Of a DNA stretch of 7,377 bases, positions 1 through 4,783 are shown piece after piece (the first letter of the stretch is position 1; each line of letters opens with the position of its first letter). The notes below the pieces were generated by a model, which worked only from the letters and a program-made list of their open reading frames with translations, was not told the origin of the DNA and searched no databases. Both the position numbers and the translations under genes were made by a program. This DNA is from Alectryocaccomicrobium faecavium (GTDB taxonomy: Bacteria > Bacillota > Clostridia > Christensenellales > Aristaeellaceae): positions 1 through 7,377 of the forward strand of contig DVOT01000198.1 of the NCBI GenBank assembly GCA_018713425.1, in the 5' to 3' direction.

Positions 1-1
1 A

Positions 2-223
2 AAATTGCCCTCAGGCCTTCAATATCACCTGCTGTGTTCCCTCGGGCGGGATTGGGGGCATCTGGTCAAAACCAGGGAACCGCGCTTTCCAGACGCGTTG
101 GTGCGCGGGTACAATGAATATATCACCGGCATGGGCGGCGCCATGACGTGGGAAGTTCCGGTTGACGAATATGGTTTGATTCCGGAAGCGTTTGTGCGGC
201 AATTGCGCGTGCTGCGAAGCTGA
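2..223 (+). CDS. C-terminal fragment of a probable alpha-L-fucosidase-like glycosidase (partial)
   Basis: This reading frame is open from the window edge and ends at TGA 221-223, so only the last 73 residues of a longer protein are seen. The tail contains SLGRDWGHL, then a PRFPDALV...YNEYIT stretch, then GGAMTWEVPVDEYGLIP and a closing QLRVL. From memory this resembles the end of the TIM-barrel domain of GH29-type alpha-L-fucosidase-like proteins, where a GG-[VA]-[VM]-T-W-[DE]-VP-[IV] strand is followed by an acidic G-x-I-P turn and a final QL-x-x-L helix. The catalytic residues would lie upstream and cannot be checked. No terminator is visible after the stop; the next gene has its own promoter 87 bp on. 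A glycosidase here would fit the GH32 gene downstream. Other TIM-barrel glycosidases with the same closing motif cannot be excluded. Confidence 0.5.
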   Translation, partial: KLPSGLQYHLLCSLGRDWGHLVKTREPRFPDALVRGYNEYITGMGGAMTWEVPVDEYGLIPEAFVRQLRVLRS

Positions 224-309
224 AAAATTTGCGCGGCGCGCCCGATGGCGTTATGCATTGCGAAAAAGCGGATGGGTTACGATTATTTTGCACAGAGGCA
301 GTGAAAAGC

Positions 310-338
310 TTTTCAAGCGCGCGATTGTGCGGTATAAT
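310..338 (+). promoter_or_regulatory. Sigma-A type promoter for the URO-D/GH32 operon
   Basis: A perfect TATAAT -10 box lies at 333-338, with TTTTCA (4 of 6 matches to TTGACA) at 310-315 and a 17-bp spacer. Transcription would begin near 345, about 29 bases before the start codon at 374. It is the only convincing promoter in the 150-bp gap between the upstream stop codon and this operon, and no operator-like inverted repeat was noticed around it. Confidence 0.7.
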
Positions 339-373
339 GGACGTGCCACAAAAGAATGGATGGAGGCGATGGC

Positions 374-1432
374 ATGACCACAAAGGAGCGATTTTTGCGC
401 GCGTTCCGGCACGAAGAGGCAGATCGGGTGCCAATCACCGATTCCCCGTGGAACGGCACGCTCGCGCGCTGGCGGCGGGAAGGCATGCCCGCAAACGCGG
501 ATTGGCGCGAGTACTTCGGCGCGGATAAGGTGGAAACCATCGGTGTGGATATTTCCCCGCGCTATCCCGAAAAGATTCTCGAAGAAACCGATCGCTATGT
601 CATTTCCACTTCCCCCTGGGGCGTGACCATGAAACAGTTCAAGCACGAGGATTCCACGCCCGAATTCCTGGATTATAAGGTCACCACGCCCGAAGCGTGG
701 GCGGAGGCCAAATCGCGCATGCAGCCGGATCGCTCGCGCATCCCTTGGGAACAGCTACAAAAGGAATATCCGCGCTGGCAGGCGGAGGGCCGCTGGATCC
801 AGGCGGGGTTCTGGTTTGGTTTCGACGTGACGCATTCCTGGATGGCAGGCACGGAAACCATCCTCATCGCCATGATGGAGGAGCCCGAGTGGGTGCGCGA
901 TATGTTCGATACGTATCTGGACATGTGCATCGCGCATTTTGATATGCTGTGGGACGCGGGCTACACCTTCGATGCGATCTATTGGCCGGACGATATGGGC
1001 TACAAAGGCACCACGTTCTTTTCCCCGCGGCTGTACCGCGAATTGCTGCAACCGGTGCACGCGCGCGCGGTTCGCTGGGCGCACCAGAAGGGCATCTACG
1101 CCAACCTGCACTCCTGCGGCGACGTGATGAGCCTGATGGACGATATCCTCGTGACCGGCGTGGACGCGCTCAACCCCCTCGAGGTGAAAGCGGGCATGGA
1201 TTCCTTGCTGCTCAAGCAAAAGTATGGCGATAGACTGGTGCTACAGGGCGGCATCAACGCGGTGCTGTGGGATCAGAAGGACGCGATCATCGCGGAAATC
1301 GAGCGGCTGGTGCCCGCGCTCAAGCAGGGCGGCGGATACATTTTTTCCTCAGATCATTCCATTCCCAACTCGGTGAGCGCGGAGAATTTCCGCGCCATTC
1401 TGGATACAGTGAAACGGGTGGGGCGCTACTAA
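374..1432 (+). CDS. Uroporphyrinogen decarboxylase (URO-D) superfamily protein, substrate unknown
   Basis: This 352-residue protein is assigned to the URO-D/cobalamin-methyltransferase (HemE/MtaA-like) superfamily. Characteristic features are the N-terminal TTKERFLRAFRHEEADRVP, the central HSCGD motif (residues 246-250), an LNPLEVKAGMD strand after it, QGGI near 291-294, and the C-terminal GGYIFSSDHSIP segment near 320-331. These resemble the catabolic or methyltransferase-like branch more than true heme-pathway HemE. In zinc-dependent methyltransferases of this fold the metal is held by H-x-C plus a later Cys. Here H246 and C248 are present, but the late position reads S-S-D-H, so metal binding by a third Cys is not supported. 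ATG 374 is preferred over ATG 356 because GGAGG (362-366) lies 7 bases before it and inside the longer version. The GH32 gene starts 20 bases after the stop, so the two are probably co-transcribed. The substrate is not predictable; methyl transfer to a corrinoid protein is one possibility, but no corrinoid protein is encoded nearby. Confidence 0.85.
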   Translation: MTTKERFLRAFRHEEADRVPITDSPWNGTLARWRREGMPANADWREYFGADKVETIGVDISPRYPEKILEETDRYVISTSPWGVTMKQFKHEDSTPEFLDYKVTTPEAWAEAKSRMQPDRSRIPWEQLQKEYPRWQAEGRWIQAGFWFGFDVTHSWMAGTETILIAMMEEPEWVRDMFDTYLDMCIAHFDMLWDAGYTFDAIYWPDDMGYKGTTFFSPRLYRELLQPVHARAVRWAHQKGIYANLHSCGDVMSLMDDILVTGVDALNPLEVKAGMDSLLLKQKYGDRLVLQGGINAVLWDQKDAIIAEIERLVPALKQGGGYIFSSDHSIPNSVSAENFRAILDTVKRVGRY

Positions 1433-1452
1433 CGTGGGAGGTGCTTTTTTCC

Positions 1453-2844
1453 ATGACATTGCAAAATGCCAACGAATATGTGGCGCAAAACGCCGCCAGG
1501 GCGAACGAACAGTTCCGGCCCCTGTACCACGCCAGCGCGCCGGTGGGCTGGATCAACGACCCCAACGGGTTTATCCATTATCAGGGGCAATATCACCTGT
1601 ATTGCCAGCACCATCCCTATGATACCGTATGGGGCCCCATGCACTGGGGGCACTGGACTTCGAACGACCTTTTGCGCTGGCAATGGCACGGCGACGTGCT
1701 AGCGCCGGATGCGCCTTTCGACGCGCTGGGCTGCTTTTCCGGCACGGCGCTCGAGCAAAAGGGCAAGCTCTATCTGATGTACACCGGCGTTTCCCGCGCG
1801 GCGGATGGAAAGAGCGTGCAGCAGCAGTGCATCGCCGAAAGCGACGGTGGCTTCGCCTTGCGCAAGTGGCCGGAAAACCCCGTGATCCGCTCGCGAGATT
1901 TGCCCGAGGGCGCGTCTTCGGTGGACTTTCGCGATCCCAAGCTGTTTGCCGTGCCCGGCGGGTATCGCGCGGTGATGGCTTCGCGCGGAGAAAAAGGCGG
2001 GCAGTTGCTGGCCTACGATTCCCCCGACCTGCTCCACTGGACGTTTGCGGGCAAGCCGGTGGAAGGCGTTGGTGAGATGCTCGAATGCCCGGATTGCTTT
2101 GCGCTCGATGGACATGAAGTGTACATCGCCTGCGCAATGGGCCTGCCGATGGACGGGCTGCGTTTTCCCGGCAGCCAAACGGCGGTGTGGCTAGCAGAGG
2201 GGCGCATGGAGGCTCTTGATTTGGGCCTGGACTTCTATGCCCCGCAAACCGCGCTCGCGCCCGATGGCCGCCGCATTCTGATCGCCTGGATGCATTCCTG
2301 GGACCACGAAGCGCCCACCCACCGCCTGGGGCATTTGTGGGCGAACACGATGACCCTGCCGCGCGAGCTATCTTGGGAAAATGGCAAGCTGCTTTCGCGC
2401 CCCGCGCGCGAGGTGCGTTCGCTGCGCCGGGATGCGCGCGCGTTCGCAGGGGAGTTCCATGCCGCGTGCCCCAACGCGTGCGAGTTGGAAGTGGAATTCG
2501 CACCCCAACAGGACGGCAGGCTGGAAATCCGCCTGCTCGATGGGTTCTTGATCGAATACGACGCCGCGAGCGAGATCCTGCGCGTGGACCGCAGCGCCTG
2601 CGCCTATTCCATGGGCCCCGGCGGCGCGAAAGAAAAACAGCCCTGGGCGGCGGCCAACGTTCCGCTCAGGGACGGCAAGCTGATTTTGGATGTGTTTGTG
2701 GACGCGTGCAGCGTGGAAGTATTCGCCAACGATGGCGAAGCCGTGCTATCCAGCGCCGCGTATCCCGGAGAGGCACGCGTTGCCTCCGTGCAAAGCGCAA
2801 ACGGCGCGTGCCGCGGCACGCTGTGGGCGCTCGCTTTTGCATAG
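1453..2844 (+). CDS. GH32 sucrose-6-phosphate hydrolase / beta-fructofuranosidase
   Basis: This 463-residue glycoside hydrolase family 32 enzyme hydrolyses the fructosyl bond of sucrose-6-phosphate, sucrose or short fructans. All three catalytic signatures are intact. WINDPNG (residues 33-39) carries nucleophile D36, FRDP (159-162) carries the transition-state stabiliser D161, and MLECPD (209-214) carries acid/base E211. The FSGT motif near residues 97-100 is also present. A five-bladed propeller covers roughly residues 25-330. A beta-sandwich domain follows, ending in the usual VDACSVEVFANDGEAVLSS strand. The length is typical or slightly short for SacA/ScrB enzymes. The start is ATG 1453, with GGGAGG at 1436-1441 and an 11-base spacing. 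The open frame extends upstream to 1267, but that part overlaps the URO-D gene and has no family similarity. There is no signal peptide, so the enzyme is cytoplasmic and the substrate must be imported. No PTS or ABC transporter is in the window, so phosphorylated versus free substrate stays open. The stop codon lies 3 bp from that of convergent thiN. Confidence 0.95.
   Translation: MTLQNANEYVAQNAARANEQFRPLYHASAPVGWINDPNGFIHYQGQYHLYCQHHPYDTVWGPMHWGHWTSNDLLRWQWHGDVLAPDAPFDALGCFSGTALEQKGKLYLMYTGVSRAADGKSVQQQCIAESDGGFALRKWPENPVIRSRDLPEGASSVDFRDPKLFAVPGGYRAVMASRGEKGGQLLAYDSPDLLHWTFAGKPVEGVGEMLECPDCFALDGHEVYIACAMGLPMDGLRFPGSQTAVWLAEGRMEALDLGLDFYAPQTALAPDGRRILIAWMHSWDHEAPTHRLGHLWANTMTLPRELSWENGKLLSRPAREVRSLRRDARAFAGEFHAACPNACELEVEFAPQQDGRLEIRLLDGFLIEYDAASEILRVDRSACAYSMGPGGAKEKQPWAAANVPLRDGKLILDVFVDACSVEVFANDGEAVLSSAAYPGEARVASVQSANGACRGTLWALAFA
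2806..2821. repeat. Perfect 16-bp palindrome at the 3' end of the GH32 gene
   Basis: GCGTGCCGCGGCACGC is a perfect palindrome inside the last codons of the GH32 gene; as RNA it can form a 6-bp stem with a CGCG loop. Read on the minus strand it lies 26 bases after the thiN stop codon and is followed by CGTTTGCGC, so it could act as a weak terminator or 3'-end stabiliser for thiN. It has no proper T-run in either direction, and it may simply reflect GC-rich coding sequence. Confidence 0.35.
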
Positions 2845-2847
2845 GTT

Positions 2848-3492
2848 TTAGCCTTTGATGCCGCTAGGCGCGTAATCCAGCACCAATAGCGTGCCGCTTT
2901 GCACGCAAATTTCCACCGGCGCGCCCGTGTGCGCGTTGCTCACGCCCAGCGCATGGAACGCCGTGAGGCGCGCGTTGTTCAAGGGGTATTTCAGGCCGCT
3001 GAGGGAAACGCCCTGCGCATCCTCCCCCAGGCAAAATACCGAGAGCAGCGTGCCCTTGGGCGCGCCGGGCAAGCGGAGCGTGTCGTCCGTCACTGCATAG
3101 GCATTGAAATCCGGGCACACCAAAATGGCCGTCAAGCCTTCGCGGCTGGCGTGCGCGATGAGCTGCAAATTGGCCAAAAAGTGATCTATGCGCCCGCCCG
3201 AGCCGCCATAGAGCAAAAAGCGCCGGTAGCCGCGCGTCGCGCCTTCGTTGAGCGCCAGTTCCATGTCCGTATCGTCCTTTTCTACAGGATGGCGCAACAG
3301 GGGCAGGCCATCCGGCGCTTTGCCCAGCGAATCCAGATCGCCCACCAGCAGATCGGGCGCGAGGCCCAGCGCTTCCAGGTGCTTCAGCCCCGCGTCCGCG
3401 GCGATCACAAAATCTTCCGCCGCGCGAGAGAGGCCGCGCGGCGTGAATTCTCCCGCGCCAATGATCCAGCAGGTTCCCGTTTTCGCGTCCAT
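2848..3492 (-). CDS. thiN: Thiamine pyrophosphokinase
   Basis: This 214-residue cytoplasmic enzyme transfers pyrophosphate from ATP to thiamine, giving thiamine pyrophosphate (TPP) and AMP. The catalytic domain covers about residues 8-125 and shows the family motifs in order: GAGEF (12-16), AADAGLKHL (31-39), PDLLVGDLDSL (46-56), KDDTDMELAL (72-81) and YGGSGGRIDHFLANL (95-109). The Asp-rich VGDLDS and KDDTD motifs bind Mg-ATP. The smaller beta-rich thiamine-binding domain fills about residues 135-214. The length matches bacterial TPKs. The start is ATG at 3492-3490, with GGAGG (complement of 3501-3505) 8 bases before it. The frame stays open upstream to 3888, but that extension crosses the promoters, riboswitch and start of thiT and is not coding. 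It is transcribed divergently from thiT and has no riboswitch of its own. It ends 3 bp from the GH32 stop with no standard terminator. Confidence 0.96.
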   Translation of the reverse strand: MDAKTGTCWIIGAGEFTPRGLSRAAEDFVIAADAGLKHLEALGLAPDLLVGDLDSLGKAPDGLPLLRHPVEKDDTDMELALNEGATRGYRRFLLYGGSGGRIDHFLANLQLIAHASREGLTAILVCPDFNAYAVTDDTLRLPGAPKGTLLSVFCLGEDAQGVSLSGLKYPLNNARLTAFHALGVSNAHTGAPVEICVQSGTLLVLDYAPSGIKG

Positions 3493-3514
3493 GGCAAGTT
3501 CCTCCGTATGTGAT

Positions 3515-3526
3515 GGTTGATCAACC
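3515..3526. promoter_or_regulatory. Perfect 12-bp palindrome over the predicted thiN transcription start (possible operator)
   Basis: GGTTGATCAACC is a perfect palindrome. It sits just downstream of the minus-strand -10 box and covers the place where thiN transcription is expected to begin (about 3523). That is a typical spot for repressor binding. No known regulator can be named from the sequence, and the arms do not extend beyond 12 bp. Confidence 0.4.
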
Positions 3527-3529
3527 CAT

Positions 3530-3558
3530 ATTTTAGCACGGCGAAAACATTTTGTCAC
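3530..3558 (-). promoter_or_regulatory. Promoter of thiN
   Basis: On the minus strand, GTGACA (complement of 3553-3558; 5 of 6 matches to TTGACA) is followed after 17 bp by TAAAAT (complement of 3530-3535). The bases before the -10 read TGC, giving an extended -10 (TGn). The predicted start near 3523 leaves a short leader of about 30 bases before thiN, too short for a riboswitch. Confidence 0.7.
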
Positions 3559-3587
3559 TTGACAGCCGCATGGCGCGCGCGTAAAAT
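3559..3587 (+). promoter_or_regulatory. Promoter of thiT
   Basis: A perfect TTGACA -35 (3559-3564) and TAAAAT -10 (3582-3587) are separated by 17 bp. Transcription would begin around 3594-3597, a few bases before the TPP riboswitch. The -35 box directly abuts that of the thiN promoter on the other strand. Confidence 0.8.
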
Positions 3588-3599
3588 ATTTTGTGCATT

Positions 3600-3692
3600 G
3601 AAGCAAGGGGTGCTGGCGCAAGCCGGCTGAGACCGATCCTGGCGGTTCGGAACCCTGGAACCTGATCCGGGTAATGCCGGCGTAGGAATTGT
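3600..3692 (+). ncRNA. TPP riboswitch (THI element) controlling thiT
   Basis: The conserved aptamer is complete. It contains GGGGTGCT from 3607, GCCGGCTGAGA ending at 3632 (pyrimidine-sensing CTGAGA at 3627-3632), ACCCTGGAACCTGATC from 3652, and GGGTAATGCCGGCGTAGGAA ending at 3688. A closing P1 helix can form between GCAA (3603-3606) and TTGT (3689-3692). The optional P3a-type arm is short here (about 3633-3651). In this class, binding of thiamine pyrophosphate stabilises the fold and lowers expression of the downstream gene. The next gene is the thiamine transporter thiT, so the regulatory logic is direct product feedback on uptake. Confidence 0.97.
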
Positions 3693-3701
3693 CCTCATCC
3701 G

Positions 3702-3766
3702 CCTTCCAAGTAGATGTCGCGTTCGCGCCGCTTTCCCGTGGCAGCCATCTTAAGGGAGGTTTTTTT
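3702..3766 (+). promoter_or_regulatory. Likely expression platform: hairpin hiding the thiT ribosome binding site, followed by U7
   Basis: CCTTCCAAG (3702-3710) can pair with CTTAAGGGAGG (3749-3759) with one 2-base bulge and one G-U pair. This would bury the thiT Shine-Dalgarno sequence GGGAGG (3754-3759). Seven T residues (3760-3766) follow the 3' arm directly and run up to the ATG. The same structure could therefore block translation or act as an intrinsic terminator. A competing short pairing, TTTCCC (3732-3737) with GGGAGG, is also possible. This is a hand-drawn fold, not a computed one. Confidence 0.45.
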
Positions 3767-4351
3767 ATGGGAAAGTCCACTCGCAGGCTCGTTGAGAGCG
3801 CCGTCATGATCGCCATTGGCACAGTACTCAGCATGTTCCCGTTTTCCGCGCCGTGGGCGTTTGGCGGCGGAGTAACCATTTGCAGCATGCTGCCGTTGGT
3901 GATTATCGCGCATCGCTATGGCACCAAATGGGGCCTATTCACCGCGTTTGTGTATAGCGTGCTGCAGCTCATCCTGGGCGTGAGCAACGTGCAGTTTGCG
4001 GCTGGGTATGGTTTTGTACTGGCGGTAGGCGTGCTCTTGTTGGACTATATTCTTGCCTTTACGGTCATCGGCCTTTCGGCCTGTTTCAATGGCGTCATTA
4101 AAAACCACCTTGTTTCCATCGTAGTGGGCATCGTGTTCACCTTTGCGTTGCGTTTCGTTTGCCATTTTCTTTCCGGTTGGATCATTTGGGGTGTGATCAC
4201 TCCCAATGAAATGGGCCTGGTAGCCCCGCTTTATTCCCTGATTTACAACGGCGGCTATATGCTGCCCGAAACGATCATCACTGCCGTAGTTGCTGCGCTC
4301 ACCTACAAGCCGCTTGAGCGCTACTGGCTGGCGGAAGATCTCGCAAAATAG
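3767..4351 (+). CDS. thiT: ECF-type thiamine transporter S-component
   Basis: This 194-residue integral membrane protein binds thiamine. With the shared ECF module (EcfA, EcfA', EcfT, not in this window) it imports thiamine at the cost of ATP. About six hydrophobic segments are visible, as expected for the YuaJ/ThiT family. Family marks are PWAFGGGVTICSMLPL (residues 29-44), HRYG (49-52), LLLDYILAF (90-98), RFVCHFLSGWIIWG (129-142) and YSLIYNGGYMLPE (156-168). H133, W141, Y156 and N161 lie where ThiT places thiamine-contacting residues. D93-Y94 stands where I recall a Glu-Tyr pair in the Lactococcus protein. The start is ATG 3767, with GGGAGG (3754-3759) 7 bases before it; the open frame reaches back to 3689 but that part is leader RNA. 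The upstream TPP riboswitch confirms the substrate independently. A bidirectional terminator starts 9 bases after the stop. Confidence 0.96.
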   Translation: MGKSTRRLVESAVMIAIGTVLSMFPFSAPWAFGGGVTICSMLPLVIIAHRYGTKWGLFTAFVYSVLQLILGVSNVQFAAGYGFVLAVGVLLLDYILAFTVIGLSACFNGVIKNHLVSIVVGIVFTFALRFVCHFLSGWIIWGVITPNEMGLVAPLYSLIYNGGYMLPETIITAVVAALTYKPLERYWLAEDLAK

Positions 4352-4360
4352 CGATTTGTC

Positions 4361-4397
4361 AAAAAGCCCGCGTCATAGAAAATGGCGCGGGCTTTTT
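4361..4397. terminator. Bidirectional intrinsic terminator between thiT and the DUF378 gene
   Basis: The arms AAAAAGCCCGCG (4361-4372) and CGCGGGCTTTTT (4386-4397) are perfect 12-bp complements. Up to three further pairs (one G-U) lead to a 7-base loop. The left arm begins with A5 and the right arm ends with T5, so each strand gives a GC-rich hairpin ending in a U-run. It can stop thiT transcripts on the plus strand and the convergent small gene on the minus strand, whose stop codon lies 9 bases away. Confidence 0.92.
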
Positions 4398-4405
4398 GCT
4401 TCGCT

Positions 4406-4618
4406 TTAGGTTTCCGGGTTGCGCACGCGGTCGCGGTCGCGGAACAGCAGCGAAATGCACCACAGACCCGCGATGCCCACGATGGTGTAAATCACGCGGC
4501 TGATCACGGCCGCCTGGCCACCGCAAATGTAGGCGACCAAATCGAATTGGAACAATCCCACCAGCAGCCAGTTAATGGCGCCAATGATGGTGACAACCAG
4601 GGAAATACGATCCAGCAT
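4406..4618 (-). CDS. DUF378 family small membrane protein
   Basis: This 70-residue protein has two transmembrane helices, at about residues 6-28 and 37-60. It matches the DUF378 (YuzA-like) family by size, topology and the signature GAINWLLVGLFQFDLV in the first helix, followed by a YTIVGIAGLW-type second helix. It ends in a short charged tail, FRDRDRVRNPET. The family has no established function. The start is ATG at 4618-4616, with AAGGAGG (complement of 4627-4633) 8 bases before it. The gene converges on thiT across a shared terminator and diverges from the coiled-coil protein gene. I found no convincing promoter upstream by eye. Confidence 0.9.
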   Translation of the reverse strand: MLDRISLVVTIIGAINWLLVGLFQFDLVAYICGGQAAVISRVIYTIVGIAGLWCISLLFRDRDRVRNPET

Positions 4619-4675
4619 GGATACTTCCTCCTTACATGTTGCCTTTCGGCGTGTGCGATTCCATTGTGCCCAGCA

Positions 4676-4689
4676 TTTGGCAAGCCAAA
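4676..4689. repeat. 14-bp inverted repeat in the DUF378/coiled-coil intergenic region (possible operator)
   Basis: TTTGGC and GCCAAA flank AA, giving TTTGGCAAGCCAAA. It lies in the 165-bp gap between the two divergent starts (4618 and 4784), 58 bp from the first and 95 bp from the second. The size and symmetry suit a dimeric repressor site, but no regulator gene is nearby. The rest of the gap is AT-richer (about 4690-4730) and holds no clear -35/-10 pair that I can defend. Confidence 0.35.
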
Positions 4690-4783
4690 CCCAAATTCAT
4701 GAAAAATTAATCTTTTTCGGGGATATTTGCCGCCGCTCATCCGTCTAAAAGAAGGAAAGTGTGAAATAGGAGGTGGCTTGGAA

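Noticed and set aside
224..309. Terminator for the first, partial gene
   Set aside because: There are GC-rich stretches, but I could find no stem followed by a T-run.
1267..1452. N-terminal extension of the GH32 enzyme
   Set aside because: It overlaps the URO-D gene in another frame, has no family similarity, and lacks an SD; ATG 1453 gives the normal GH32 N-terminus.
1571..2503. 310-residue open frame on the minus strand inside the GH32 gene
   Set aside because: Its translation is dominated by Arg, Ala, Pro and Ser, as expected from the complement of GC-rich codons, and it has no recognisable motifs.
3493..3888. N-terminal extension of thiN on the minus strand
   Set aside because: It crosses both promoters, the TPP riboswitch and the start of thiT; the true start has GGAGG 8 bases before it and a normal TPK length.
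4382..4702. Plus-strand open frame of 106 residues opposite the DUF378 gene
   Set aside because: It begins inside the terminator stem, has no SD, and the minus strand encodes a recognised family.
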